A DNA stretch of 64,000 nucleotides from Bradyrhizobium sp. Arg816 (lineage in GTDB: Bacteria; Pseudomonadota; Alphaproteobacteria; Rhizobiales; Xanthobacteraceae): positions 124,001-188,000 of the forward strand of contig NZ_JAPRAQ010000004.1 of assembly GCF_029989365.1 (NCBI RefSeq), in the 5' to 3' direction. Below are positions 1 through 9,203 of this stretch, one piece after another. Numbering within the stretch: the first letter of the stretch is position 1; the number at the start of each line of letters is the position of its first letter. The notes under the pieces are model-generated. The model was not told the origin of the DNA, searched no databases, and worked only from the letters and a program-made list of their open reading frames with translations. A program made the translations under genes and the position numbers.

Positions 1-210
1 CCGCGGTGAGCTGCGTCATCCAACCACAACAGCGATTGTGAGAAACTTCACAATACAACCTCGGCCTGAGGCTTAGGTTAGAGTGCATCGAGTAGTGCTA
101 CGGATGTGCTAGGCCCCATTTTGTCACCACTTTGCATGTCCCGCAGCGATAAGCGATCGAGGCATCTTCGGGTTTCGACTCCCTCGGAGTTTCAGAAGCG
201 GGAGAAGCAC

Positions 211-1380
211 ATGGTGGGACGTCTTCCAGAACGTCGGATTGATCTAAAAGCGCGGCTCGAGCGTGGCGGGCCGCGCAAACTTCTTGCCATCGACGGGGGC
301 GGAATCCGAGGCGTCCTCTCGTTGAAAATTCTAGAGGAAATCGAGCGGTCGCTGATCAAGGCAAGCAACCGCGCCGACTATCGTCTGGCAGACTATTTCG
401 ACTATGTCGCCGGAACCAGCACCGGCGGAATCATTGCCGCCGGCATCTCCATCGGAATGCCGGTGAAGAAGATCCTCGATTTCTATCTGAATAACGGAGC
501 CGCGATGTTCGACAAGGCGAGCATCATCCGCCGCCTGCAGTACCAGTACAAGCGCGAGCCGCTCGCACTGAAGCTGAAGGAAGTCTTTGGTGAGGACACG
601 ACCCTCGGTGCTCCAGAGCTTGAAACGCTTCTGCTTCTTGTCATGCGCAACGCTACGACCGACTCGCCGTGGGCGATTTCTAACAACCCCTTTGCGAAAT
701 ATAACGACACGAGGCACGAAGCGTGCAATTTGCGCTTCCCACTTTGGCAATTGGTGCGCGCTAGCACCGCAGCTCCAACCTATTTCCCTCCTGAGGTGAT
801 CGACTGCTGCGGAAAGCCCTTCGTATTCGTCGATGGCGGGATCACGATGTATAACAACCCGGCCTTTCAGATGTTTCTGATGGCAACGGTCGACCGCTAT
901 TGGGTTCATGCACCGGTCAAGAGTCGGGGCTGGAAAACGGGTGTCGACGACATGCTCATCGTATCGATCGGCACAGGCACCAGCGCCGGAGAGAATTACA
1001 GCCTGCGTCCTGACGAGATGAACCTGATCTTTAACGCGACCGCCATTCCATCGGCACTGATGTATGCCGCTTTGAATGAACAGGATGCTCTCTGCCGGAT
1101 CTTTGGCGATTGTGTCGCGGGCCCATTGCTCGACCGCGAGCTGGACAACTTGATCCCGTCGAGCGGCCCGCTGGACAAGAAGCTGTTTCGTTATGTTCGA
1201 TACAACGCGGAACTTACCCAAGAGGGCCTCGCGGCGCTTGGTTGCGGGAACATCGAGCCCACCCGAGTGCAGAAGTTGGATTCGATCGAAGCGCTGGACG
1301 ACTTGCAAAGAATTGGCGGAGCCGTCGCGGAGCAAAGGCTCAACCTGGAGAATTTCAATCTTAACGTCTTCAGACCTTAG
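211..1380 (+). CDS. Patatin-like phospholipase
   Basis: Predicted cytosolic lipid acyl hydrolase of the patatin family, 389 residues. The family signatures are in order: an oxyanion-hole motif DGGGIRG near residue 30, the nucleophile motif GTSTGG near residue 70, and the catalytic Asp in a DGG near residue 205 that is followed by NNP. This is the Ser-Asp dyad layout shared by plant patatin, ExoU and the CapV effectors of CBASS. The frame is open from a GTG at 106, but the ATG at 211 has a GGGAG Shine-Dalgarno 7 bases upstream and starts just before the domain, so I use it. It converges with a SLOG-like gene and lies beside a TIR-STAND gene, which suggests a conflict role (inference). No cyclic-nucleotide synthase gene is visible, so CBASS is not supported. 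It could also be a housekeeping lipase. Confidence 0.85.
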   Translation: MVGRLPERRIDLKARLERGGPRKLLAIDGGGIRGVLSLKILEEIERSLIKASNRADYRLADYFDYVAGTSTGGIIAAGISIGMPVKKILDFYLNNGAAMFDKASIIRRLQYQYKREPLALKLKEVFGEDTTLGAPELETLLLLVMRNATTDSPWAISNNPFAKYNDTRHEACNLRFPLWQLVRASTAAPTYFPPEVIDCCGKPFVFVDGGITMYNNPAFQMFLMATVDRYWVHAPVKSRGWKTGVDDMLIVSIGTGTSAGENYSLRPDEMNLIFNATAIPSALMYAALNEQDALCRIFGDCVAGPLLDRELDNLIPSSGPLDKKLFRYVRYNAELTQEGLAALGCGNIEPTRVQKLDSIEALDDLQRIGGAVAEQRLNLENFNLNVFRP

Positions 1381-1558
1381 GGGCCTCTCTGCCCAGGCTC
1401 TACCGCAAGCTCGGATATTCCGGTGGCGAAGAGCGCGCGCAGACGGCGCTGAGGTTGGTGGCTGCGGCCTTTTGGGGCGGTCCTCGTCCGGCTTCGGTTT
1501 GGGTCGCCTTTGCGGCCATAGGGCATGATCGTGAATCACGCAGGCTCCGGGGAATCCT

Positions 1559-2143
1559 TCAAGACCAAAGCTTTCGTGTATCTAACCAGAAAACGCGCAT
1601 CGTCCTGCGCGACGCCTCCTCCAAGAAGTCTTGCGTTCCACCAGGAGCATCGCCGCCTTCACCATTCCAGAGACAGATAAGGGCAACCTTTTCGTGACCA
1701 TAGCGAGCAGCCGATTCCAGCATCCAAAGATTGTTGCGATGAAAGGGATTTGTCTCGGGCTGAAGCGGCCCGAGTTCATTGGGCATGACATGGAGCGTCG
1801 CCTTCGATTTCGCGGCAAAATAGCGGTCGCGCCAATTGGCGTCAGCGAAGTCAACGGAATTTGCTAGGAAAGCCTCCTCGTCGAAGGGGATGTAGAGTTC
1901 AAGCCGCATGCGTCGTGCGATGCAAGCTTCGGCGAACAAGAGATCGCCGCCGCACGCGGCGCCACAAATCGCAAGGTCGCCTTCCTCCGCATGAATTTCG
2001 GCGACCGTCTTTTCGATCGCAGCAGCAGCCACGGCCTCCCTTTCTCGCGGAAACCTTGGCGTCTTTCGATCGGGCGCATCTATCATGTGGCCGCTGAAGA
2101 GCACGACCTTGTTCGGGGACTGATCGGTTTGAGCTGAAGACAT
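1559..2143 (-). CDS. SLOG-like Rossmann-fold protein
   Basis: Protein of 194 residues with a Rossmann-like start (VVLFSGH near residue 15), a glycine-rich AACGGD segment near residue 65, and a conserved-looking GPLQPETNPFHRNN stretch near residue 130. This resembles the SLOG (SMF/DprA-LOG) superfamily, whose members bind or process nucleotide-derived ligands and often sit in conflict systems. The superfamily call rests on pattern memory, so the function is open. The ATG at 2143 has an AGGTG site 6 bases upstream; a GTG at 2152 is an alternative. It is convergent with the patatin gene and divergent from the FecR-domain gene. A link to the nearby TIR and patatin proteins as a nucleotide-sensing partner is inference only. 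Confidence 0.6.
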   Translation of the reverse strand: MSSAQTDQSPNKVVLFSGHMIDAPDRKTPRFPREREAVAAAAIEKTVAEIHAEEGDLAICGAACGGDLLFAEACIARRMRLELYIPFDEEAFLANSVDFADANWRDRYFAAKSKATLHVMPNELGPLQPETNPFHRNNLWMLESAARYGHEKVALICLWNGEGGDAPGGTQDFLEEASRRTMRVFWLDTRKLWS

Positions 2144-2352
2144 TTTTGGCACCTGACCCTACGCAACGTGGCAAGCGTAGCCGAAGAACCCTGCGGGAGA
2201 CCGATTGCGTGATTGGCCACCGAACCAGCACGATCGCGGTTCGCGTTTAGTTTGCACCGCAATATGCGCTATCTGTGAAGTAAGTTACACGCTGCATGCT
2301 TCTGCGCTGCTAATGTATTCGTGGAAGTGCACGGGACTTATAGGAGGGTGAC

Positions 2353-3486
2353 ATGCCTCGCCTCCGTTACGCCGTTGCTTTGCCATTCTTCCTTGCGGGA
2401 ATCGTCGACTTAACCGGGGCGCAGGCGGCGAGCCTTCGGGTCGGCGATGCCGTGCAGATAGTGCACGATGTCACGGGTCGACAGTCCACCGAACAAGCGT
2501 GGGACTCAAAAGCCGAAGGCGACGACGTCTACGAAAATGAATTTATCCGCACTGCGGTCGAGAGTCAGGCACGCATTCTACTTGTCGACCGGACGGCTCT
2601 CTCAGTTGGGCCAATCACCATGATCCGGATTGATCGTATGGTCCACAATCCCGATCAATCCATCAAGGGTATCATCGTGAGCGCTGGCGAAGGCGCCGTG
2701 CGCTGGACCAGTGGGGACTCGAACTCCTATTTGATCAAGACGCCGACCGCCGACGTGACGCCGCTAGGCACTGTGTTCGACTTGTTCGTCGACTGGCAGA
2801 GGACCTTTGTAATATTGCGACAGGGGCGTGCCAACGTCTGCACCAACGGCCTGCAACCGACGTGCAGGATGCTCGTCAACGCCGGCGATGTGATGCTGGT
2901 GAGCGCGAATGGGCTGCAAGGACCTGCGCGCGGGGGACCCGAACCGGCAGACTTTGCCGACCGATGCCTGAGTGCGAGCGCTCGGAACTGCACCATAAAT
3001 CTGACCTACAGTCCGCCTGAGCCTCCGCAGCGAGAGCCGCCGGCCTCCAAGACAAGGCGGACCGACATCCAACCGAGCCGACCGCGGGTGATCGAAGAAA
3101 AGCCGCAACGATCGCGGGTGGTTGAAGAAAGGCCGCAACGATCGCGGGTGGTTGAAGAAAGGCCGAGACGATCGCAGGTGGTGGTCGAAGACCAATCCAG
3201 GCAACCAGGCGTGGATCCGGGAGTTGTGGCCGCGGCAGCGATCTCTACAATTTTACCGCTTGCCCTCGGCTCAATCGGCCCACAACGTCCACAGCGTCCG
3301 TCCAACTACGTGTACGGGAATCCAAGCCGTTGGCGTGGGTCCTACGGTAGTATGGGGCCCGGGCCCGGTATGAGGGGCGCGCCTAGGCCTATTTCGTCAA
3401 CGCCTTCGCAAGTCATCCCGTCCACGCCTAGGCCTATCCAGCCCTCGCCTACGTTCCACTCCCACTGTCCAGACTCAGTCTGCTGA
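2353..3486 (+). CDS. Exported FecR-domain protein with tandem repeats
   Basis: Protein of 377 residues. An N-terminal signal peptide (hydrophobic residues 8-20, likely cleavage after AQA at about 25) is followed by a FecR-type domain at roughly residues 30-155. The middle carries three near-identical 10-residue units of the form VVEERPQRSR (about residues 246-275), then a hydrophobic stretch and a Pro/Gly/Ser-rich tail. FecR domains are periplasmic and usually take part in surface signalling, but stand-alone exported versions are of unknown role. The start follows a strong AGGAGG site at 2342-2347. The reading frame after the TGA at 3484 continues for 16 codons that encode another repeat-like unit (RVVEEKLQRTR), so the stop may be a recent nonsense change. 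No sigma factor or TonB receptor gene is nearby. Confidence 0.75.
   Translation: MPRLRYAVALPFFLAGIVDLTGAQAASLRVGDAVQIVHDVTGRQSTEQAWDSKAEGDDVYENEFIRTAVESQARILLVDRTALSVGPITMIRIDRMVHNPDQSIKGIIVSAGEGAVRWTSGDSNSYLIKTPTADVTPLGTVFDLFVDWQRTFVILRQGRANVCTNGLQPTCRMLVNAGDVMLVSANGLQGPARGGPEPADFADRCLSASARNCTINLTYSPPEPPQREPPASKTRRTDIQPSRPRVIEEKPQRSRVVEERPQRSRVVEERPRRSQVVVEDQSRQPGVDPGVVAAAAISTILPLALGSIGPQRPQRPSNYVYGNPSRWRGSYGSMGPGPGMRGAPRPISSTPSQVIPSTPRPIQPSPTFHSHCPDSVC
3088..3177 (+). repeat. Three tandem 30-bp units inside FecR-domain gene
   Basis: Units at 3088-3117, 3118-3147 and 3148-3177 are nearly identical and in frame, giving a 10-residue basic/acidic repeat. A degenerate fourth copy lies beyond the stop codon at about 3487-3516. 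Such an array is prone to copy-number change. Confidence 0.85.
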
Positions 3487-3637
3487 CCGCGGGTGGTCGA
3501 AGAGAAGCTGCAACGAACGCGAACTGCGCATGCGTGAAGATGTCGCCGGGGAATACATGACCGTGAGCGGCTATGGAGTCTGGTATGAAGGGGGCGCCTA
3601 AGCCTATCTCCCTGATGAAACAAGGCTCGCTCTGGCT

Positions 3638-6600
3638 CTACTTGGCAGCGTGGTAGGGCCATCTTTTCTCCGCGATGCACCACGCCGGCGGTTCCAGTTC
3701 GAGGAAAGCCAGCCGTCGCTGGTCCACCGTGAGGCAACGCGGCACCAAGCTCTTTGCATGATTGACCAGCGCTTGCGTCGTCGGAAACACGGGCCAGATG
3801 CGTGCGGTGCCGTCTTCTGACGCGGTGACAAGTCGTTCACCGTCGGCACTAAATGCGGCGTCCCACATCGGGGCCGCTTCCTCCAACACAGCGAGGGATT
3901 TGCGGGTGTCGGGGTCCCAGATGCGCACGGTGCTATCGGCGGACGCCGTTGCAATCCTTCTGCCGTCCGGGCTGTAGGAGACGCCGAAAAGCGAGCCCTG
4001 ATGACCCTCAAGCATCGCTAGAAGCCTACCGGTCTTCACATCCCACAGCCGAGGGGTGTTATCGCCACCGACGGTCACTGCCTCCTTGCCGTCCGGGCTG
4101 ATGGCAATCTTGTGCGTTCCAGCCTCATGATCCTGGCCCATCTGCTTGCTCTGCGCGATCTCCTCGCCCTTCTCGGTCTCCCACGTACGAAACGTGTGGT
4201 CGGCACCCAACGTGACGACATGTTTGCCGTCGGCAGTAAATGCCGCGGCGTGAATTTTTCCTTGGTGACCGACCAGACGCCCCACGATGTTGCCTGTTTT
4301 CGCGTTCCACAGACGTGCAATGTCGGCCGCCGTCGCAACCAGCGAACCATCGGGGCTGAACGCCACGCTGCGGACCGGTCCATTGTGTTCCGGGAGGATC
4401 GCGAGTTCGCTGCCCGTTTGGGTGTCGGAAATGCGGGCCGTGCCGTCGTGAGATCCAGTGACCACGCGTTGACCGTCCGGACTAAACATGGCGCTTAACA
4501 CCCACGCCGCGTGTTTGCGGAGAACGGCTTGCGACACGCCTGTTTGAGCATCCCAGATGATAGCAGACCCGTCAGCGGCGCCCGTGAAGACCAAGTGTCC
4601 ATCGTGGCTGAAGGCGACAGCCCGGAGTCCTTCACCGCGTCCCTCGAGGACCAAGCTCAATGTGTCGGCATGCGGCTCGACATTCCACAACCGCGCTGTG
4701 TTGTCCTCCGACGCGGTCAGAACCCGCGCGCCATCGGGGCTGAATACAGCAGTCCGCACTGGTCTCGAATGTCCTCCGAGAACCCCCTTCAATTTGCCTG
4801 TTCGCGCGTCCCAAATCCGAGCGGTACCATCGTTGGACGCAGTCACGACCTTGCTGCCATCACCGCTGAACGTGGCGAAGCGCACGGGTTCGGTGTGCCC
4901 CACAAGAGGCAAGCTCACTTTCGTTCCAACGTTCCAGATGCGAGCTGTCCCATCATCGGATCCCGTCACCACGTGGCGGCCGTCGCAACTTATTGCGACG
5001 CTCCCCACCTCTGCGTCATGCCCTGAAAAAACATCGATCGGCTCGCTCCTGTCGAGAGCCCATAAACGCACGCTCTTATCTACGGAGGCTGTCACCATCA
5101 GGTGGCGCTGGACGCCTGTGTCTGACTCATCCATCGCGAAGGTCGCCGCGCGGATTGGACCGGTATGCCCCTCGTACACACGAATGGATTTTCCAGTCGC
5201 TGCATCCCATAGACGCGCTGTCCAATCGTCCGAGATGGTCAGGATGTTTTTGCCGTCGGGCGTAAAGATGGCGTCGCGTACCGGTCCGGTATGCTGGTCA
5301 AGATTGTAAATCTGCTTGCCGCTGTTTGCCTCCCACACGCGCGCGGTGTTGTCGACGGAGGCCGTCGCCACGTACCGGCCGTCGGGACTGAACGCTGCCC
5401 TCAACACATTCTTGCTATGCCCCTGAAGGACTGCGACCTCCCCGCCTGTTTCGACGTCCCACACACGCGCGGTTGTGTCGGGGGAGGTCGTGACCACGTA
5501 TCGGCTATCCGGGCTAAATTCGACAAATCGCACCGGGCCCCGGTGCCCGCGCAGCTCGAACAGCGGCGTGCCAGTCTGCGCCTCCCATACACGTCCCGTG
5601 CCGTCATCCGACACAGTTACCAGCCGCTTGCCGTCTGGCGTGAAGCTCGCGCTCCGCAGCGGACCTGCATGGTCTTTCAATACGACCATCTCCCGAAGCG
5701 CGTGATAGGCCTTGAAAAGCACCTCTTCCGCTTCTGGCACGAAGGGTCGCCGCTTATTGCTCTGTGTGTCTGGTAGCGCTTCGAGCGCGAGAAGTATTGC
5801 TGTTGCTGCATCGCCGTCGGCGATCGCTTGATTCGCGCGATCGGCGAGGAAACGGGATTGCATGACCTGTAGCTCGCCGATTTTGGCCCGCAGTTCATCG
5901 TTGGCCTTAAGGAGCGCCTGGCGGGCCTGACCACTTTGTGTCAGGGCACCATTTGCGATGAACGCCGCCGATGCGGCTCCGATCGCAAAGACAACCAACG
6001 CAGCGACAGCTGCGTAATTTACGAACGTTGCCCTTCTGTGGGCACGGTTGCTCGCGGCGACGAAATCACGCTCGGCGCCGGACAGCCAATCGGGCCGGCG
6101 TGCGACCAGCGCTGCAAATTCCGCAAGTTCGGCGCCAGCAGCGAGATGCTCTGCCTTGCGCGATACGGTCGTGGCCCACCGACGCGTTTTGTCCATCAGC
6201 CCGTCCAGCACGCGCATGTCCGCGGCAGCCTGCTGCAACGTATTCTGCAGCCACGGCCATTGCGTGATCAATGCCTCGTGGGCGATCTCGATCGTAGTCT
6301 CGCCGGCGAGTAGGAGACGTCCGCAGTCCTCACTCGCCAGCTTCCCGGCGAGTGCGCGGAGCCGCGGGTCGAAATCGCCCTGATCGGCGAGCCGCCGCAG
6401 CGCGCCGCCAGTCTCGCCGAGACGCACCAACCGGGCGAACACGGCCGCGAGGAGCCCTCGCTCGCCCGCGTCAAGTCGGTTCGTCCGGACGTTCTCGGCC
6501 TGATGAGCCAGCGCGCCGACAACGCCGCCAACCCGAGAATATGCGATGAGGAGATCGGTGCCATCTGCCTTGTGCTTCTGCCACATGGCGTAGAGTGCCA

Positions 6601-7846
6601 TCTGCACCAGCGCGAGATCGCCGGGGCGATCGCTGACGTCCCGCCGGATCGAGGCGATTACCGCGTCCTGTTCGCGAATGTCCGTATGGCCGGACAGAGC
6701 GAGCGGCTTGCGGACTGCTTCGGCAATTCCCGCGTCGGTGATCCGCCGAAGGCGCAGCACGGCGTCCTGATTGTCGCGCATCAAATACTCAAACAGATTT
6801 GCCAGCGGCCGGCACAGGTTGAAATGATCAGCCCGCAGCGTGAGCACGATCCTGAACCCGCCGCCGGCGCCGAGCCCCAAAATAAGATCTACGAATGGTG
6901 CGCGCGCAGCTTCTTCGGTCTCGGTCAGCAGCTCTTCGAATTGATCGACGACCAGCAACGTTTCCGTCTTGCCGACCGGCAAATCGCAGCGGATTGCATA
7001 GGCGGCCTCGCTTGGGTCGGCGAGATCGACGCGCTTGCGCAGCCCGGCGCATTCATCTGCCGAGCGGCCGAGCCGCTCCGCCGCTTCCGTCACAGCCCGC
7101 TTCAAACCCTTGACCGGATCGCGACCAGGACGCATGACCACGACGTGCCACAGCCGGTCATCCGGCTCCCGGCCTGCCATATCGGAGAGCTTGCCGCCGC
7201 GGAAGGCCGGGATGAGACCGGCTTGGACGAGAGAGGATTTGCCAGCACCGCTGTCCGCGACGACGGCAATCAGCCTGTGCGGCTTGAGCTTATCGACAAG
7301 GCAGGCAATTTCCTCATTTCGGCCGAAGAACCGATCCGCATCCGCCTCCGTCATCGACTTTAGTCCGACGAACGGGTTTTCGAGAGCCACGACTTTTTCG
7401 CCGGGCGGGCGCCCGAGTACGGCGCGCAGCAGCTTGGCAAACTCCTCAGCGTTGTTGAGCGGGTCGCGGACCCCATGGTACTGCTGCGCAAACGGCGGCA
7501 AAGCGGCGGCTCCCGCGCATTCTCGGGAAAGAATTGGGATGAACGGATAGTCCGTAGCGCCGGTCGCGCGCGACAATGCCAGCCGAACCTCGGAATCGAC
7601 CCAGTTCACGACGCCTTTGGCGCCGATATGGACTGCGAAGGCCGTTGTTCTCTTGCTGATCGCATTTTCGATCTGGGCCTGCCAACCAATGCCGGCGCCA
7701 AGGTCGTCCTTATCCAGCCACACAGATAGCCTGGCCGCACGCGCGTCGGGACTATCGAGCAGGCGGCGTTTCAGTTCACGCGCAGCATCAGTGTCAGCTC
7801 CTGAATGGCTTAGGAACAGACAGGGAGGGGCGATCTGTGCTACCAT
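3638..7846 (-). CDS. TIR-STAND NTPase-WD40 repeat protein
   Basis: Very large 1402-residue protein. The order is: TIR domain (about residues 8-145, opening FLSHSG; Glu86 in the NWVDSEV segment fits the catalytic Glu of NADase TIRs), a nSTAND-type P-loop NTPase (Walker A SGAGKSS at 199-205, Walker B LLVVDQFEE at 297-305), one predicted membrane helix (about 607-631), a short coiled region, then about 15 WD40 units (about 722-1360), enough for two beta-propellers. The architecture fits antiphage or apoptosis-like signalling STANDs: the WD40 part senses, the NTPase oligomerises, and the TIR depletes NAD+ (family knowledge plus inference). The membrane helix between NTPase and propellers would place sensor and effector on opposite sides or tether both. 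The start is the only good ATG before the TIR domain; its ribosome site is weak. It is a single-gene unit. Confidence 0.92.
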   Translation of the reverse strand: MVAQIAPPCLFLSHSGADTDAARELKRRLLDSPDARAARLSVWLDKDDLGAGIGWQAQIENAISKRTTAFAVHIGAKGVVNWVDSEVRLALSRATGATDYPFIPILSRECAGAAALPPFAQQYHGVRDPLNNAEEFAKLLRAVLGRPPGEKVVALENPFVGLKSMTEADADRFFGRNEEIACLVDKLKPHRLIAVVADSGAGKSSLVQAGLIPAFRGGKLSDMAGREPDDRLWHVVVMRPGRDPVKGLKRAVTEAAERLGRSADECAGLRKRVDLADPSEAAYAIRCDLPVGKTETLLVVDQFEELLTETEEAARAPFVDLILGLGAGGGFRIVLTLRADHFNLCRPLANLFEYLMRDNQDAVLRLRRITDAGIAEAVRKPLALSGHTDIREQDAVIASIRRDVSDRPGDLALVQMALYAMWQKHKADGTDLLIAYSRVGGVVGALAHQAENVRTNRLDAGERGLLAAVFARLVRLGETGGALRRLADQGDFDPRLRALAGKLASEDCGRLLLAGETTIEIAHEALITQWPWLQNTLQQAAADMRVLDGLMDKTRRWATTVSRKAEHLAAGAELAEFAALVARRPDWLSGAERDFVAASNRAHRRATFVNYAAVAALVVFAIGAASAAFIANGALTQSGQARQALLKANDELRAKIGELQVMQSRFLADRANQAIADGDAATAILLALEALPDTQSNKRRPFVPEAEEVLFKAYHALREMVVLKDHAGPLRSASFTPDGKRLVTVSDDGTGRVWEAQTGTPLFELRGHRGPVRFVEFSPDSRYVVTTSPDTTARVWDVETGGEVAVLQGHSKNVLRAAFSPDGRYVATASVDNTARVWEANSGKQIYNLDQHTGPVRDAIFTPDGKNILTISDDWTARLWDAATGKSIRVYEGHTGPIRAATFAMDESDTGVQRHLMVTASVDKSVRLWALDRSEPIDVFSGHDAEVGSVAISCDGRHVVTGSDDGTARIWNVGTKVSLPLVGHTEPVRFATFSGDGSKVVTASNDGTARIWDARTGKLKGVLGGHSRPVRTAVFSPDGARVLTASEDNTARLWNVEPHADTLSLVLEGRGEGLRAVAFSHDGHLVFTGAADGSAIIWDAQTGVSQAVLRKHAAWVLSAMFSPDGQRVVTGSHDGTARISDTQTGSELAILPEHNGPVRSVAFSPDGSLVATAADIARLWNAKTGNIVGRLVGHQGKIHAAAFTADGKHVVTLGADHTFRTWETEKGEEIAQSKQMGQDHEAGTHKIAISPDGKEAVTVGGDNTPRLWDVKTGRLLAMLEGHQGSLFGVSYSPDGRRIATASADSTVRIWDPDTRKSLAVLEEAAPMWDAAFSADGERLVTASEDGTARIWPVFPTTQALVNHAKSLVPRCLTVDQRRLAFLELEPPAWCIAEKRWPYHAAK

Positions 7847-8188
7847 AACCCGGCCTCGTCACCAGATATTGGGCCTTTTTAAGGGGCATAGGCAAGGCCA
7901 TTGCAGCTTCAGCTGGGCTTCGGGCGCGGGCAATGGCATTGCGTGCAGACCGCTGGACCCGCACGGGCGACGTCAGGGAGCTTTCAATCAAAATCGCGAA
8001 GTGCGCCGGATTTCAGTCCCTCGACACCCGCGACCGTCCCCCGGACCTGAAAGTCAATTTATCCCCCCTACACCGAGAGGACCTCAGCCGCATACCAGAG
8101 AAGGATACTCTCGCCCTAGCGAGAGGATCTGAGCTGCAGCAGTCGAGCAAGTTTTTTTATAGATTCTCTCCCTCCGCCATTGACCCCA
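7847..8188. other. Intergenic region upstream of the TIR-STAND gene
   Basis: No supportable gene. It must carry the promoter of the TIR-STAND gene, which reads leftward from 7846. A small inverted repeat (CTCTCG/CGAGAG, 8108-8125) and a seven-T run at 8152-8158 are visible. A 112-codon frame on the plus strand here looks like random open sequence. Confidence 0.4.
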
Positions 8189-8527
8189 TCACGCCACCTT
8201 CCACCTCCCATCCCCCGCCCGCTTCAGCACGGGGTCGTTCACCCGCACATGCTCGGCGAGAAAATCGATGAACGCGCGCACGCGCGCGGGCAGGGGCGCG
8301 GTGTGGCCGACATAGACGGCGTGGATGTCTTCGCGGTCGCCGGGATTGTAGCTTTGCAGCACCGGGACGAGACGGCCCGATTCGATGTCGGGGCCGATGT
8401 GGAAGAGGGCGAGGCGGGCGAGGCCGACGCCGCCGAGGGCGAGGCGGCGGGCGATTTCGCCGTCGCTGGCGCGCGCGACGGGCGGCGGCAGGGCTTCCTC
8501 GGTGCGGTCGCCGCGCCGGAATGGCCA
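8189..8527 (-). pseudogene. LysR-type regulator, C-terminal remnant
   Basis: About 113 codons match the end of a LysR effector-binding domain: a VARASDGE segment, a GVGLARLALFHIGPDI segment, then a typical ending with RVRAFIDFLAEHV. The DNA-binding helix-turn-helix and the first two thirds of the protein are missing. The similarity stops at about 8520, exactly where the plus strand begins to look like an MFS transporter, so the gene was cut by a deletion rather than by gradual decay. The remaining frame has no internal stop. Any product would be non-functional as a regulator. Confidence 0.75.
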
Positions 8528-9193
8528 GCAGTGGCCACATTCGTGCCCGGCCATGTCGGCAACGGCGACAAGCCGGTCTCGCTCTCCGAGGAGATCGCGG
8601 TGCTCGGCCGTCCGCAGGTGCTGCTCGGCCTCGCCATGACCGTGTTCGGCTTTGCCGGCCTGTTCGTCGTCTTCACCTATATCCAGCCGATCCTGACGCG
8701 CTTCACCGGTTTCTCGGAAGCCGCGGTGTCGCCGATCCTGCTGGTTTTCGGTGCAGGTCTCGCGATCGGCAATGTCGCCGGCGGCAAGCTCGCCGATCGC
8801 GGCCTTGCGCGTGCCCTGATCGGCACGCTCGCCGCGCTCGCCATCGTGCTGCTTGGCCTTGCTGCCGTGCTGTCGGTCAAGATCGCAGCCATCGCGCTGA
8901 TCCTACTGCTCGGCATCGCGGCCTTTGCGACCGTCGCACCGCTTCAGCTTCGCGTGCTGGAAGCCGCCGGCCCCAGCGGCCGCACGCTCGCCTCCAGCCT
9001 CAACATCGCCGCCTTCAATCTCGGCAACGCGCTCGGCGCCTGGGCGGGCGGCGTCACCATCGACCGCGGGCTCGGTCTCTCCGCGCTGCCGCTGGTCGCG
9101 GCCGGCATCACCGCCGTCGGTCTCGTGCTCGCGCTATGGAGCCTCCAGCTCGACCGCAGGCAGACCGTCGTCGCCGCGTGCCCGGCGGAATAG
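8528..9193 (+). pseudogene. MFS transporter, C-terminal half remnant
   Basis: About 221 codons match the second half of an arabinose-efflux-type major facilitator protein: a PVSLSEEIAVLGRPQVLLG loop, then roughly six membrane helices ending near residue 210 of the remnant. The first six helices and the start codon are missing. The open frame runs further left (to 8180), but that portion is the antisense of the LysR remnant and reads as charged low-complexity sequence. The layout fits an ancestral divergent LysR/MFS pair whose middle was deleted. It lies 10 bases before the aldo/keto reductase start, so the reductase was probably once co-transcribed with the intact transporter gene. Confidence 0.75.
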
Positions 9194-9203
9194 GAGAATG
9201 ATC

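Noticed and set aside
331..1539. 402-codon frame antisense to the patatin gene
   Set aside because: Patatin motifs on the plus strand are clear, and this frame has no recognisable pattern.
211..7846. CBASS operon
   Set aside because: A CapV-like patatin is present, but no CD-NTase, HORMA or TRIP13 gene can be seen in the window.
7933..8271. 112-codon plus-strand frame upstream of the LysR remnant
   Set aside because: No domain, no good ribosome site, and it runs into the antisense of the LysR remnant.
8180..8527. Start of an MFS protein from the full frame at 8180
   Set aside because: Residues before about 8520 are antisense of the LysR remnant, so this is not a real transporter N-terminus.
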